DNA of 64,000 nucleotides from Pseudokineococcus lusitanus (GCF_003751265.1 NZ_RJKN01000009.1:62001-126000); one strand, 5' to 3'; shown: positions 8,586-18,072, counted from the first letter of the stretch. Notes: generated by a model from the letters alone, not told the origin. Numbers and translations are program-made.

Positions 8586-9698
8586 TCAGAGCCCCAGCGC
8601 CAGCTGGTCCCCCGCCGCCGCCGGGACGGACGCCGGCCGCGGCGCCCGTGACGTCGGCATGCTGCCCGTGGGGAAGGACGCGCCACCGCCGTCGTCGACG
8701 ACCTCGTCCGGCCGGCGCAGCGCCCCGCCGCGGCCCGCGAGCCCGTGGCGCTCGAGCACCGGCGCGAGCCGCTCGTGGAGCCACGCCCGGTAGGCGGCCG
8801 GGACGTACGCGCCGCGCCCGTAGAGGTCGCGGTAGCGAGCCACCAGCGCCGGGTGCTCGCGCGCCAGCCAGGCCAGGAACCACTCCCGCGCCCCCGGCCG
8901 CAGGTGCAGCGGCACGACGGTGACGCCCGTCGCCCCGGCCGCGGCGACCCGGCCGACGGCCTCGTCGAGGTGCTCCTCGCCGTCGGTCAGCCAGGGGAGG
9001 ACGGGCGCCACGAAGACGCCGCACGGCAGCCCGGCCGCCCGCACCCGGCGGACGAGCTCGAGCCGGGCGTGCGGCGAGGGGGTGCCCGGCTCCAGCGCCG
9101 CGTGCAGGCGCTCGTCCCACACCGCCAGCGAGACGCCGACGCCGACCGGGACCTCGCGGGACGCCGCCGCCAGCTGCGGCAGGTCGCGCACGAGCATCGT
9201 GCCCTTGGTGAGCACCGAGAAGGGCGTCCCGGAGCCGGCGAGCGCGGCGACGACGCCGGGCATGAGCGCGTAGCGCCCCTCCGCCCGCTGGTACGGGTCG
9301 GTCCCGGTGCCGAGCGCGACGTGCTCCCGCGCCCACGAGGGCCGCGCGAGCTCGCGGCGCAGCACCTGCGCCACGTCGGTCTTGACGACGACCTCGCGGT
9401 CGAAGCCCTCGCCCGTGTCGAGGTCGAGCCACGCGTGGGTGCCGCGGGCGAAGCAGTACACGCAGGCGTGGCTGCAGCCGCGGTACGGGTTGACCGTCCA
9501 CCGGAACGGCATCGAGGAGTCCGCCGGCACGGCGTTGAGGACGCTCCGCGCCCGCACCTCGTGGAACGTCATGCCGGCGAAGGCCGGCGGCCGGACCGTC
9601 CGCTGCAGGCCGGGGATCGACGCGGCGAGGGCGCCCGCCGGGCCGAGACCGGGCAGGGCGCCGTCGTCGGCCGCCGTCGTCTGGCCGCTCCACCGCAC
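8586..9698 (-). CDS. Rv2578c-family radical SAM protein
   Basis: The product is 370 residues from the GTG at 9698. The radical SAM cluster motif CSHACVYC (CX3CX2C) lies near residue 75. ALGTGTDPYQRAEG and later strands match the Rv2578c family of mycobacteria and its relatives, which are distant cousins of spore photoproduct lyase. The role is unknown but repair is suspected, because the M. tuberculosis member belongs to the LexA regulon. I chose this start because the product then opens with VRWSGQ, as relatives do, and because a TTGACA promoter with a perfect LexA box ends right before it. The frame extends further upstream, but that part only shadows hisS. Confidence 0.9.
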   Translation of the reverse strand: MRWSGQTTAADDGALPGLGPAGALAASIPGLQRTVRPPAFAGMTFHEVRARSVLNAVPADSSMPFRWTVNPYRGCSHACVYCFARGTHAWLDLDTGEGFDREVVVKTDVAQVLRRELARPSWAREHVALGTGTDPYQRAEGRYALMPGVVAALAGSGTPFSVLTKGTMLVRDLPQLAAASREVPVGVGVSLAVWDERLHAALEPGTPSPHARLELVRRVRAAGLPCGVFVAPVLPWLTDGEEHLDEAVGRVAAAGATGVTVVPLHLRPGAREWFLAWLAREHPALVARYRDLYGRGAYVPAAYRAWLHERLAPVLERHGLAGRGGALRRPDEVVDDGGGASFPTGSMPTSRAPRPASVPAAAGDQLALGL

Positions 9699-9704
9699 GA
9701 GGGT

Positions 9705-9734
9705 ATCGAACGCCTGTTCGACGGCGCCTGTCAA
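9705..9734 (-). promoter_or_regulatory. SOS promoter: TTGACA -35, LexA box, TTCGAT -10
   Basis: On the minus strand, TTGACA (9734-9729) is followed after 18 bases by TTCGAT (9710-9705). The GTG start lies six bases further on, so the transcript would be leaderless. The perfect palindrome TCGAAC-N4-GTTCGA occupies 9706-9721, inside the spacer and the -10. This is an ideal position for LexA repression. Confidence 0.8.
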
Positions 9735-9757
9735 CCCCGTGGCCCGGTCGGTCGGGA

Positions 9758-11170
9758 TCAGGCGGGCGCGTCGCCCTCCCACCGCACCGAGGGCCGCAGG
9801 TCCTCGGCCGGCGGTGCCCACGTCGCCGGGTCGGCCGCCACCTGCTCGCCGGAGCGGATGTCCTTGACCTCGTGCGTGCCGTCCTCCTGGACGAACCACA
9901 CGAAGGGCACCGAGCGCCGGTCCGCGTGCTTGATCTGCTTGCCGAAGCGGGCCGCCGTCGGCGCGATCTCCGTGGCCACGCCCCGGGCGCGCAGCGCCGC
10001 CGCGACCGCGGCCGACGCCGGCCGGTGCTCCTCGTCCGCCACGGCGACGAGGACGGCGGTGGGCGTCGGGCGGGACGCCCGCAGCAGCCCGCGCTGGAGC
10101 AGCGGCACGAGGAGGCGCGTGACGCCCAGGGAGATCCCGACGCCCGGGTACGTCGTCCGGCCGTCGTCGGCCAGGGCGTCGTAGCGGCCGCCGGAGGACA
10201 CCGAGCCGAGGTGCTCGAAGCCGGTCATGCGGGACTCGTAGACCGTGCCCGTGTAGTAGTCGAGCCCCCGGGTGATCGACAGGTCCGCGACGACGCGGAA
10301 GCGGTCCTCGCCGACGCCGCCGGCGCGCGCCTGGTCGGTCACCCCCGTGACGACGGCGGCGAGCTCGTCGAGCCCCTGCTCGAGCAGGTCGTCGCGGACG
10401 CCCAGCCCGCGGACCGCCGCGACAAAGCCGGTGCCGGCCTGCCGGTCGGCCGTGAGGGCCGCCAGGCGCAGGGCCGCGTCGGCCTCCCGCTCCCCCAGGC
10501 CGACGGCGCCCACGAGCGACGCCCGGACCCGCTCCGGCCCGACCTTGTCGAGCTTGTCGACCTCGCGCATGACCGCGGCCGTGTCCTCCACGCCGAGGCC
10601 CCGGTAGAAGCCCTCGACGAGCCGCCGGTTGTTGACCTGCAGGACGAGCGGCGGCAGCGGCAGGCCCGCGAGGACGTCGGCGAGGACGAGGGGCACCTCC
10701 ACCTCGTGGTGCGGCGCCAGCGCCCCCGCGTCGACGACGTCGACGTCGGCCTGGCGGAACTCGCGGAAGCGCCCCTCCTGGGGGCGCTCCCCGCGCCACA
10801 CCTTCTGCACCTGGTACCGGCGGAAGGGGAAGAGCAGCTTCCCGGCGTTCTCGAGGACGTACCGGGCGAAGGGCACGGTGAGGTCGTAGTGGAGCGCGAG
10901 GACGTCGTCGGCCAGCGCCCCCTCGGCGCCCTCCCCCGTCGCCGTGCCGGCCGTCATCTCCGCGAGGCGCCGGACGGCGTAGACCTCCTTGTCGATCTCG
11001 CCCTTGCGCAGCAGCACCGAGAGCGGCTCGACGGCGCGGGTCTCGACGTGGGCGAAGCCGTGCCGCGCCGCGACGTCGCGGAGCACCTGGAGGAGGTGGT
11101 CCTCGACGACCTGCTCGCCCGGCAGCAGCTCGGGGTAGCCGGACAGGGGGCGGGGCGTGCGGGCGGCCAT
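9758..11170 (-). CDS. hisS: Histidyl-tRNA synthetase
   Basis: This class II synthetase of 470 residues charges tRNA-His. Diagnostic segments are GLDYYTGTVYESR (the histidine A motif), SSGGRYDAL, and the motif 2 region RYQVQKVWRGERPQEGRFRE. The C-terminal anticodon-binding domain contains ATEIAPTAARFGKQIKHAD. The ATG at 11170 shares one base with the stop of the upstream hydrolase (TGATG), so the two are translationally coupled. The longer open frame upstream of this ATG is only the hydrolase gene read in another frame. The order hydrolase-hisS is common in actinobacteria. Confidence 0.97.
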   Translation of the reverse strand: MAARTPRPLSGYPELLPGEQVVEDHLLQVLRDVAARHGFAHVETRAVEPLSVLLRKGEIDKEVYAVRRLAEMTAGTATGEGAEGALADDVLALHYDLTVPFARYVLENAGKLLFPFRRYQVQKVWRGERPQEGRFREFRQADVDVVDAGALAPHHEVEVPLVLADVLAGLPLPPLVLQVNNRRLVEGFYRGLGVEDTAAVMREVDKLDKVGPERVRASLVGAVGLGEREADAALRLAALTADRQAGTGFVAAVRGLGVRDDLLEQGLDELAAVVTGVTDQARAGGVGEDRFRVVADLSITRGLDYYTGTVYESRMTGFEHLGSVSSGGRYDALADDGRTTYPGVGISLGVTRLLVPLLQRGLLRASRPTPTAVLVAVADEEHRPASAAVAAALRARGVATEIAPTAARFGKQIKHADRRSVPFVWFVQEDGTHEVKDIRSGEQVAADPATWAPPAEDLRPSVRWEGDAPA

Positions 11171-11982
11171 CAGCGGGGCTCCGTGTCGTCGTCGTCGGTG
11201 GTGCGGGCGGGCCGGGCGGCGGCCTGCAGGAGGTAGGGGTTGGTGCGGCGCTCGTGCGCCACCGTCGTCGCGGGGCCGTGGCCGGGGACGACGAGCGCGT
11301 CGTCGGGCAGGGCCAGGACGACGTCGCGCAGCGTGCGAGCCATGAGGGCGCCGTCGCCACCGGGCAGGTCGGTCCGGCCGACGGAGCCGGCGAAGAGGAC
11401 GTCGCCGGCCAGCACCGTCGTCGTCAGGCCCGCCGGGAGCCGCCCCGTCCCGTCGGGGAGCCCCCCGGCCGCCACGGAGGCGGCGTCGGGGACGTCGTCG
11501 ACGACGTAGAGGGTCGAGCCCTCGGTGTGGCCCGGGGCGTGGACGGCGCGCAGGCGCAGGTCGCCCGCGACCACCTCGTCGCCGTCGGCGAGCCGCCGGA
11601 CCCGCTCCGGCGGGGTCCAGGCGACCGGGCCGACCGAGGCGAGCAGCGCGGCCCGCAGCTGCGGCCCGAGACCGCCGACCGGGTCCTCGAGCCGGTACGC
11701 GTCGTCGGCGTGGAGGACGACCTCGCACCCGTGCTCGCGCGCGAGCTCGGCGGCCTCGCCCACGTGGTCGAGGTGCCCGTGGGTGACGAGGACGGCGACG
11801 GGACGCAGCCGCAGGTCCGCCAGCAGGGGGCGCAGACGGTCGAGGACGCCGAGGCCGGGGTCCACGACGACGCACGGGGCGGGGTCCCCGGACGGCGCAC
11901 CGGGCCCGCCGGACGGCGTCCCGGCGGCGAGGACCGTGGTGTTGGTGCCGAGCACGGCGGCGGGGTCGGTCCGGAGGAGCAC
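11170..11982 (-). CDS. Metallo-beta-lactamase-fold hydrolase (glyoxalase II-like)
   Basis: The product is 270 residues. The zinc motif VTHGHLDHVGEA (HxHxDH) lies near residue 75. HAPGHTEGSTL supplies the next metal ligand, GDVLFAGSVGRTDLPG the bridging aspartate, and VPGHGPATT the last histidine. This arrangement is that of glyoxalase II-like thioester hydrolases. The true substrate of the copies found next to hisS and rel is not established. A TAGGCT -10 element six bases before the GTG at 11982 suggests a leaderless transcript that continues into hisS. Confidence 0.9.
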   Translation of the reverse strand: MLLRTDPAAVLGTNTTVLAAGTPSGGPGAPSGDPAPCVVVDPGLGVLDRLRPLLADLRLRPVAVLVTHGHLDHVGEAAELAREHGCEVVLHADDAYRLEDPVGGLGPQLRAALLASVGPVAWTPPERVRRLADGDEVVAGDLRLRAVHAPGHTEGSTLYVVDDVPDAASVAAGGLPDGTGRLPAGLTTTVLAGDVLFAGSVGRTDLPGGDGALMARTLRDVVLALPDDALVVPGHGPATTVAHERRTNPYLLQAAARPARTTDDDDTEPR

Positions 11983-11988
11983 CGGGCG

Positions 11989-11994
11989 AGCCTA
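11989..11994 (-). promoter_or_regulatory. Probable -10 element (TAGGCT) for the hydrolase-hisS transcript
   Basis: TAGGCT on the minus strand lies six bases before the GTG at 11982 and matches the TAnnnT pattern of leaderless actinobacterial promoters. I see no clear -35 element. Confidence 0.45.
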
Positions 11995-12109
11995 CTGACA
12001 GCCGTGTGCCGCATAGACTCCGCGACGGTCCGCCGCGGGCGCCGCCCCCGACGCCCCAGGCGCGGGTCGGTCACCGCGGGCAGCGAAGGAGCACCCGGGA
12101 GGTCGAGCG

Positions 12110-12934
12110 GTGGCGACCGGCAAGCGCGAGCGCGACGAGGAGCGGCGGCGGCGTGCCGCCGAGCTGCGGCGCCGTCAGGAGCAGGAGGCCGCCCGGCAGC
12201 GCCGGAAGCGCCTGCTGCTGGCGGTGGGCGGCGGTGTCCTCGCCGTGGCGCTCGTCGTCCTCGTGGCGGTGACCGTCACGGGCGGCGACGACGACGAGCA
12301 GGCGGCGTCCCCCACGCCGTCCGCGTCCGCGCTCCCCTCCTCGAGCCCCTCTGCCGTGCCCGCGGACAACCCGTGCCCGGTGCCGGAGCAGGACGCCGTG
12401 ACGGACCCGCCGTCCTTCGACGCCGCCCCCGAGCCCGGGTCGAGCGACGCGACGTCGGCCGTCATCGCCACGTCGTGCGGCGACATCACCGTGGAGCTGT
12501 ACCCGGCCGAGGCGCCCCAGGCGGTCGCGAGCTTCGACTTCCTCGCCGGCGAGGGCTACTTCGACGGCACCGCGTGCCACCGCCTCGTCACGTCCGGCAT
12601 CTACGTCCTCCAGTGCGGCGACCCGACGGCGACCGGCACGGGCGGTCCCGGCTACACCTTCGGGCCCGTCGAGAACGCGCCGGCGGACGACCTCTACCCC
12701 GCCGGCACCCTCGCCATGGCCCGCGTGGGCGGCGACGGGGACAGCAACGGCAGCCAGTTCTTCCTCGTCTACGAGGACTCGCCCATCCCGAGCGACGAGG
12801 CCGGCGGCTACACCGTCTTCGGCCGCGTGACGGAAGGGCTCGACATCGTGCAGACCATCGCCGAGGGCGGCAACGCCGCCGACGGGACCGCTCCCGCGCG
12901 TCCCATCAGCATCGAGGGAGTGACGACCCAGTGA
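12110..12934 (+). CDS. Membrane-anchored cyclophilin-type peptidyl-prolyl isomerase
   Basis: The product is 274 residues. The N-terminus is a highly charged helix (residues 1-34, mostly Arg, Glu and Gln). It is followed by one membrane segment, about residues 35-56 (LLLAVGGGVLAVALVVLVAV), and a Ser/Pro linker. The catalytic domain, about 110-270, is a cyclophilin: FDGTACHRLV is the equivalent of FHRVI, and GSQFFLVYEDS and YTVFGRVTEGLD follow. The enzyme should sit outside the membrane and assist proline isomerisation in exported proteins. The gene overlaps the DUF349 gene by four bases. Actinobacteria often carry this cyclophilin between rel and hisS. Confidence 0.92.
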   Translation: MATGKRERDEERRRRAAELRRRQEQEAARQRRKRLLLAVGGGVLAVALVVLVAVTVTGGDDDEQAASPTPSASALPSSSPSAVPADNPCPVPEQDAVTDPPSFDAAPEPGSSDATSAVIATSCGDITVELYPAEAPQAVASFDFLAGEGYFDGTACHRLVTSGIYVLQCGDPTATGTGGPGYTFGPVENAPADDLYPAGTLAMARVGGDGDSNGSQFFLVYEDSPIPSDEAGGYTVFGRVTEGLDIVQTIAEGGNAADGTAPARPISIEGVTTQ

Positions 12935-14916
12935 GCGAGCCCGCAGGCCGCCCCGAGGACGAGGCCACCACGGCCACCGAGCCCACCGAGCCCACCGGGC
13001 CCGGGACGACGGAGGAGGAGCCCGTGACGACGACGGCCGACGCCACGCCCGACGCGACGCCCGGCGACGACGCCGCGGCCGCGCCGACGGAGCCCGCCAC
13101 CACGCCGGCGGAGGTCGACGCCGCCGCGGCGGCGGACGGCGGCACGGGGAGCCCCGAGGCGGCCGAGGCCGCGGCGGGGCACGACACGCCCGCGGCCCCC
13201 ACCGAGGACGCCTCCGCGGCGCCCACCGAGGGCGTCACCGCGCCGTCGGCCGGCCCGACCGACGAGGCCGCGACGGCGGACGCGGCACCGGCCGACGGGG
13301 TCGCGGACGCACCCGCCGGGACGGACGCCGCACCGACCGCCGACGGGACCGCCGACGGGACCACCGAGGGCGCCACCGAGGGCGCCACCGAGGGCGCCAC
13401 CGAGGGCGCCACCGAGGGCGCCACCGAGGGCGCCACCGAGGGCGCCACCGCCGCGACCCCGGGCACCGCTCCCCGCCCGGCGCCCGGGCCGCGGCCCACG
13501 CCCGGCCGTGGCGCCCCCCGCCCCACGCCCGCGAGCACCGGTCCCGGCCGTCCGGCGCCGGGCCCGCGCGGGCCCGGCCGGCCGGGCGCGGCGCGCCCCG
13601 GCCGCCGGCGGGACGAGGAGCAGGGCGCGCCCGCCGTCACGGCGGAGCACGCCCCCGAGGACACCGCCCGCTGGGGCCGGGTCGACGCCGACGGCGTCGT
13701 CCACGTGACGACGCCGGACGGCGAGCGGGTCGTCGGCTCCTACCCCGACGTGCCGGCCGACCAGGCGCTCGCCTACTTCGGCCGCCGCTTCGCCGACCTC
13801 GTCGCGCAGGCCGACCTCGTCGAGCAGCGCCTCGCCGTCCCGGACGCGCCCGTCGGCGAGCTCCGCTCCGCCCTCGCCAAGGTCGGGCGTGCCGTCACGG
13901 ACGCGACCGCCGTCGGCGACCTCGCGGCGCTCGGCGCCCGCGTCGAGGAGCTGGGGCAGCGCGTCACGCAGCGCGAGCGGGAGGCGAACATCGCCCGCGA
14001 GGAGGCGCGCACCGAGGTGCGCGCCCGCCGCGTCGCGCTGGTCGAGGAGGCCGAGGCGCTGGGCGAGGCCGACCCCGCGGGCGTGCAGTGGAAGTCGTCG
14101 GGCGAGCGGCTGCGCGCCATCTTCGAGGAGTGGCGCGAGCAGCAGCGCGCCGCCGGCACCGCCCGCCTGCCCAAGGGCGAGGAGGACGAGCTCTGGCGGC
14201 GCCTCAAGCACGCGCGCAACCGCTTCGAGCGCCACCGCCGGCACCACTTCGCCGAGCTCGACAGCCGTCACGGCGAGGCCAAGGCCGTCAAGGAGGGGCT
14301 CATCGCCGAGGCCGAGGCGCTGTCCTCCTCCCGCGAGTGGGGCCCGACGTCGACGGCGTACCGCCAGCTCATGGACCGCTGGAAGGCGGCCCCGCGGGCG
14401 GCGCGCAAGGACGACGACGCCCTCTGGACCCGCTTCCGGGCGGCCCAGGACGTCTTCTTCGCCGCGCGCGACGAGAAGGACGCCGAGCAGGACGGCGCCG
14501 AGCGGGAGAACCTCGTCGTCAAGGAGGCCCTCCTCGTCGAGGCCGAGGCCCTGCTGCCCGTCAAGGACCCGCGGGCCGCGACGGCGTCGCTGCGCGACAT
14601 CCAGGACCGGTGGGAGGCCGCCGGGCGCGTCCCGCGGGCCGACCTCGGCCGGGTGGAGAAGCGGCTGCGCGACGTCGAGCAGGCCATCCGCGACGCCGAC
14701 TCCGAGCGGTGGCGCCGCACCAACCCGGAGGGGCGCGCCCGCACGGACAGCGCGCTCGGCCAGCTGCAGTCGTCCATCACGGCGCTCGAGGGCGAGCTGG
14801 AGCAGGCCCGCGCGGGCGGCGACCAGCGCGCCGTCCGCCGGGCGGAGGAGGCCCTCGAGGCCCGTCGCGCCTGGCTCGAGCAGGTCCAGCGCGCCGCCGC
14901 CGACTTCGGCGGCTGA
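12931..14916 (+). CDS. DUF349-domain protein with low-complexity N-terminus
   Basis: The product is 661 residues from the GTG at 12931, which overlaps the cyclophilin stop (GTGA). Residues 1-240 are low complexity, rich in Ala, Thr, Glu, Pro and Gly, and include seven perfect EGAT repeats. From about 245 the protein becomes ordered. Three or more DUF349 repeats follow, recognisable by WKSSGERLRAIFEEWREQ, WGPTSTAYRQLMDRWKAAP and AATASLRDIQDRWEAAGRVP. The rest is predicted coiled coil. DUF349 proteins are cytoplasmic and of unknown function. A 12-bp stem terminator follows the gene. Confidence 0.85.
   Translation: MSEPAGRPEDEATTATEPTEPTGPGTTEEEPVTTTADATPDATPGDDAAAAPTEPATTPAEVDAAAAADGGTGSPEAAEAAAGHDTPAAPTEDASAAPTEGVTAPSAGPTDEAATADAAPADGVADAPAGTDAAPTADGTADGTTEGATEGATEGATEGATEGATEGATEGATAATPGTAPRPAPGPRPTPGRGAPRPTPASTGPGRPAPGPRGPGRPGAARPGRRRDEEQGAPAVTAEHAPEDTARWGRVDADGVVHVTTPDGERVVGSYPDVPADQALAYFGRRFADLVAQADLVEQRLAVPDAPVGELRSALAKVGRAVTDATAVGDLAALGARVEELGQRVTQREREANIAREEARTEVRARRVALVEEAEALGEADPAGVQWKSSGERLRAIFEEWREQQRAAGTARLPKGEEDELWRRLKHARNRFERHRRHHFAELDSRHGEAKAVKEGLIAEAEALSSSREWGPTSTAYRQLMDRWKAAPRAARKDDDALWTRFRAAQDVFFAARDEKDAEQDGAERENLVVKEALLVEAEALLPVKDPRAATASLRDIQDRWEAAGRVPRADLGRVEKRLRDVEQAIRDADSERWRRTNPEGRARTDSALGQLQSSITALEGELEQARAGGDQRAVRRAEEALEARRAWLEQVQRAAADFGG
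13366..13449 (+). repeat. 12-bp in-frame tandem repeat, seven copies
   Basis: Seven perfect copies of GAGGGCGCCACC encode seven EGAT units in the disordered N-terminus of the DUF349 protein. The copies are identical at DNA level, which points to recent slippage expansion. Copy number probably varies between strains. Confidence 0.9.
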
Positions 14917-14938
14917 CGCCCGACCACCGCACGGCCCC

Positions 14939-14978
14939 GGGGCCGTCGTCGCCGTCGAGGGGTGGGGACGACGGCCCC
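14939..14978 (+). terminator. Putative terminator after the DUF349 gene
   Basis: A 12-bp arm GGGGCCGTCGTC (14939-14950) pairs with GACGACGGCCCC (14967-14978) around a 16-base loop. An alternative 16-bp palindrome, ACGGCCCCGGGGCCGT, overlaps it at 14931-14946. Confidence 0.5.
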
Positions 14979-15009
14979 GCGGCGTCCCGGGGCACGCCAC
15001 CCTGGGGGC

Positions 15010-15603
15010 GTGACGACGACCACCGCCCCGCCGCCGCCCGACGTCGGGACGGACCCGCTCAGGCGGGTGTGGACGGCGACGCACGCGACCCGCGGCGAGC
15101 TGGCGGCCCTCGTGGCCGAGGGGCTGCTCGTCCCCGCCCTGCCCGGCGTGTGGCTGCCGGCCGACCTCGTCCGCTGCCGCACCGCCCGGGCGGCCGCCGT
15201 GGCCGCGCTCCTGCGCACCGCCGGGGTCGGGACGACGACGGCCGGCCGGTCGGCCGTCGTGGCCGGGGCCGCGGCGGCGTGGGTGCACGGCTGCGCACGG
15301 GCGCCGCGCCGCGTCGACGTCCTCGTGCCCCGCGGCACGGGCGCGCGGGACGTCGGGCCGCACGTGCGGCTCCAGCGCGTGGCGGACCCGGTGGCCGGCG
15401 CCGTCCTCGTGGGCACGGCGGACGGCCCGCCGCTGGCGCTCACCGGACGCCGGCGGACCGCCGACGACCTGCGCGCCGCCGGCGCGGGACGCGTCTGCGC
15501 CGACCTCCGCGCCTGGCTGGCCGCGGAGGGCGCACTGCCTCCGCTCCCCCGTCAGCCCTCGGCGGAGCCCGTGGGCTGCTCGGCGCGGCCGCCCGCCCGG
15601 TAG
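15010..15603 (+). CDS. Orphan AbiEi-antitoxin-like protein
   Basis: The product is 197 residues from the GTG at 15010. The N-terminal third resembles the winged-helix start of actinobacterial type IV antitoxin (AbiEi)-like proteins: [22 protein letters not shown], where a helix-turn-helix is followed by a short wing. Then comes [22 protein letters not shown], matching the usual segment ending in a basic strand before the DUF559-like C-terminal region. Here the C-terminus is short and the endonuclease-like part is absent. No AbiEii-type nucleotidyltransferase toxin is adjacent. The last 52 bases overlap the 3' end of rel on the other strand. The family assignment is tentative. Confidence 0.55.
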   Translation: MTTTTAPPPPDVGTDPLRRVWTATHATRGELAALVAEGLLVPALPGVWLPADLVRCRTARAAAVAALLRTAGVGTTTAGRSAVVAGAAAAWVHGCARAPRRVDVLVPRGTGARDVGPHVRLQRVADPVAGAVLVGTADGPPLALTGRRRTADDLRAAGAGRVCADLRAWLAAEGALPPLPRQPSAEPVGCSARPPAR

Positions 15604-17933
15604 ACGTCGAAGACCCCGTCGACCCGGCGCACCGCGCCCAGCACGTGGTCGAGGTGGCTGGGGTCGCCCATCTCGAAGGTGAACTTCGACAGGGCCACGC
15701 GGTCGCGCGACGTCGTCACCGACGCCGAGAGGATGTTGACGTGGTTGTCCGACAGGACCCGCGTGATGTCCGAGAGGAGCCGGGCGCGGTCGAGGGCCTC
15801 CACCTGGATCTGGACGAGGAAGACGCTGTCGGTGCCGACCGACCACTCCACCTCGACGACGCGCTCCGGCTCGTTCATGAGCCCGGCGACGTTGCCGCAG
15901 TCGCGCCGGTGCACGGAGACGCCGTGCCCGCGGGTGACGAAGCCGATGACCGGGTCGCGCGGGACCGGGGTGCAGCAGCGGGCCACCTTCACCCACACGT
16001 CGTCGACGCCCTTGACGACGACGCCCGGGTCGCCGGAGCGCCGGCGCGGGGCCGTCCGGGTCAGCGGCACGACCGCCTCGGCGAGGTCCTCCTCGGCGCC
16101 GCCCTCGCCGCCGAGGGCGGCGACGAGCTTCTGCACCACCGAGGCGGCCGAGACGTGCCCGTCCCCGACGGCCGCGTAGAGCGCCGAGACGTCGGGGTGG
16201 TGGAGGTCACGGGCGACCGCGACGAGGGAGTCGTGCGACATGAGGCGCTGGATGGGCAGGTGCTGCTTGCGCATCGCCTTGGCGATGGCGTCCTTGCCCT
16301 GCTCGATGGCCTCCTCGCGGCGCTCCTTGGAGAACCACTGCTTGATCTTGCTGCGCGCCCGCGGGCTGCGGACGAAGGTCATCCAGTCGCGGCTGGGCCC
16401 GGCGCCCTCGACGCGCGAGGTGAAGACCTCGACGACGTCGCCGTTGTCGAGCTCGGACTCCAGCGGGACGAGGCGCCCGTTGACCCGCGCTCCCATGGTG
16501 CGGTGCCCGACGTCGGTGTGGACGGCGTAGGCGAAGTCGACGGGCGTCGAGCCGGCGGGCAGCGCGATGGCGTCGCCCTTGGGCGTGAAGACGTAGACCT
16601 CGGCGGCGTTGATCTCGAAGCGCAGCGACTCGAGGAACTCCCCCGGGTCGGCCGTCTCCTTCTGCCAGTCGAGGAGCTGCCGCAGCCACGCCATGTCGGT
16701 GCCGTTGCTGCTGCCGCCGGGCAGCGAGCCCTTGGCGCCGGTGTCGGCCGGGTCGCCCCCGCTGCGCCCGGCGTCCTTGTACTTCCAGTGCGCCGCGACG
16801 CCGAGCTCCGCTCGACGGTGCATGAGGTGCGTCCGGATCTGGATCTCGACGGGCCGGCCGTTGGGGCCGATGACCGTCGTGTGGAGCGACTGGTACATGT
16901 TGAACTTCGGCATGGCGATGTAGTCCTTGAAACGCCCGGGGACGGGCGTCCAGCGCGCGTGCAGCGCGCCCAGGACGGCGTAGCAGTCGCGGACCGTGTC
17001 GACGAGCACCCGGACGCCGACGAGGTCGTAGATGTCGGCGAACTCGCGGCCCCGCACGATCATCTTCTGGTACACGGAGTAGTAGTGCTTCGGCCGGCCC
17101 GTGACGGTGGCGCGCACCTTGGCCTGCCGGAGGTCGGCGGCCACCTGGTCGCGGACGACGGCGAGGTACTCCTCGCGCGCGGGCGCCTGGGCGGCGACGA
17201 GCCGCACGATCTCCTCGTACACCCCGGGGTAGAGGGTGGCGAAGGAGAGGTCCTCGAGCTCCCACTTGATGGTGTTCATGCCGAGGCGGTGGGCCAGCGG
17301 CGCGTAGATCTCGAGCGTCTCGCGGGCCTTCTTCTCGGCGGAGGCGGCGGAGACGTACTTCCACGTCCGGGCGTTGTGGAGCCGGTCGGCCAGCTTGATG
17401 ACGAGGACGCGGATGTCGCGCGCCATCGCGACGACCATCTTGCGCACCGTCTCGGCCTGGGCCGCGTCGCCGTACTGGACCTTGTCGAGCTTGGTGACGC
17501 CGTCGACGAGCATCGCCACCTCGTCGCCGAACTCCGAGCGCAGCTGGGCGAGCGAGTAGGCGGTGTCCTCGACGGTGTCGTGGAGCAGCGCCGCGGCCAG
17601 CGTGGGGGCGGTCATCCCCAGGTCGGCGAGGATCGTCGTCACGGCGACGGGGTGGGTGATGTACGCGTCGCCGCTCTTGCGACGCTGCCCGCGGTGGCAG
17701 CGCTCGGCCACGACGTAGGCCCGCTCCACCATCGCGGTGTCGGCCTTGGGGTGGTTGGAACGGAGGCTGCGCAGCAGCGGCTCGAGCACCGGCGAGGTCG
17801 TCGACGGGCGCGAGCCGAGGCGGGCCAGGCGTGCTCGCAGGCCGCCCGCACCGCCGTCGTCGCCCCGCGCCGGGACCTGCTCGGGCTCGGGCCCGGTGGT
17901 CGTGCCCACCGCACCCGGGGTCTGCTCGGCCAC
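15552..17933 (-). CDS. rel: Bifunctional (p)ppGpp synthetase/hydrolase Rel
   Basis: The product is 793 residues. The HD hydrolase domain has HDTVEDT near residue 118, so the hydrolase is predicted active. The synthetase domain has YYSVYQKM, then [12 protein letters not shown] near 332, the RxKD motif typical of bifunctional Rel rather than Rel[18 protein letters not shown] follows. The TGS domain begins near 450 ([19 protein letters not shown]) and a C-terminal ACT domain ends the protein. It makes and degrades the stringent-response alarmone on amino-acid starvation. I chose the GTG at 17933 because GGAGGAGG lies just ahead at good spacing; the GTG at 17939 is too close to it. A possible -10, TACCCT, lies about 60 bases upstream. 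Confidence 0.96.
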   Translation of the reverse strand: MAEQTPGAVGTTTGPEPEQVPARGDDGGAGGLRARLARLGSRPSTTSPVLEPLLRSLRSNHPKADTAMVERAYVVAERCHRGQRRKSGDAYITHPVAVTTILADLGMTAPTLAAALLHDTVEDTAYSLAQLRSEFGDEVAMLVDGVTKLDKVQYGDAAQAETVRKMVVAMARDIRVLVIKLADRLHNARTWKYVSAASAEKKARETLEIYAPLAHRLGMNTIKWELEDLSFATLYPGVYEEIVRLVAAQAPAREEYLAVVRDQVAADLRQAKVRATVTGRPKHYYSVYQKMIVRGREFADIYDLVGVRVLVDTVRDCYAVLGALHARWTPVPGRFKDYIAMPKFNMYQSLHTTVIGPNGRPVEIQIRTHLMHRRAELGVAAHWKYKDAGRSGGDPADTGAKGSLPGGSSNGTDMAWLRQLLDWQKETADPGEFLESLRFEINAAEVYVFTPKGDAIALPAGSTPVDFAYAVHTDVGHRTMGARVNGRLVPLESELDNGDVVEVFTSRVEGAGPSRDWMTFVRSPRARSKIKQWFSKERREEAIEQGKDAIAKAMRKQHLPIQRLMSHDSLVAVARDLHHPDVSALYAAVGDGHVSAASVVQKLVAALGGEGGAEEDLAEAVVPLTRTAPRRRSGDPGVVVKGVDDVWVKVARCCTPVPRDPVIGFVTRGHGVSVHRRDCGNVAGLMNEPERVVEVEWSVGTDSVFLVQIQVEALDRARLLSDITRVLSDNHVNILSASVTTSRDRVALSKFTFEMGDPSHLDHVLGAVRRVDGVFDVYRAGGRAEQPTGSAEG

Positions 17934-18022
17934 GAGCACCTCCTCCACGCACCGGCCGGTGGGACGCCCCACGGACCGCTCCCCGCGAGGGTACGTCGTC
18001 CCGGGCGGCCGGCGCGGGGCGC

Positions 18023-18059
18023 ACGCCGGGCCGGGCACGCGCGGTGCCCGGCCCGGCGT
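18023..18059 (-). terminator. Strong terminator hairpin between the phosphoesterase gene and rel
   Basis: A perfect 16-bp stem (18023-18038 with 18044-18059) has a five-base GCGCG loop. It lies 13 bases after the stop of the phosphoesterase reading frame on the minus strand and would insulate rel. Confidence 0.7.
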
Positions 18060-18072
18060 CGTCACGCCCGCG

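Noticed and set aside
9699-11360. Open frame upstream of the radical SAM gene, suggesting a 924-residue protein
   Set aside because: The extra part is hisS read in another frame. The real start is supported by the VRWSGQ N-terminus and the promoter with LexA box just ahead of it.
11995-12019. Canonical promoter with CTGACA and TAGACT ahead of the cyclophilin gene
   Set aside because: The spacing is only 13 bases, too short for a standard promoter, although TAGACT could still be a -10 with a weak -35.
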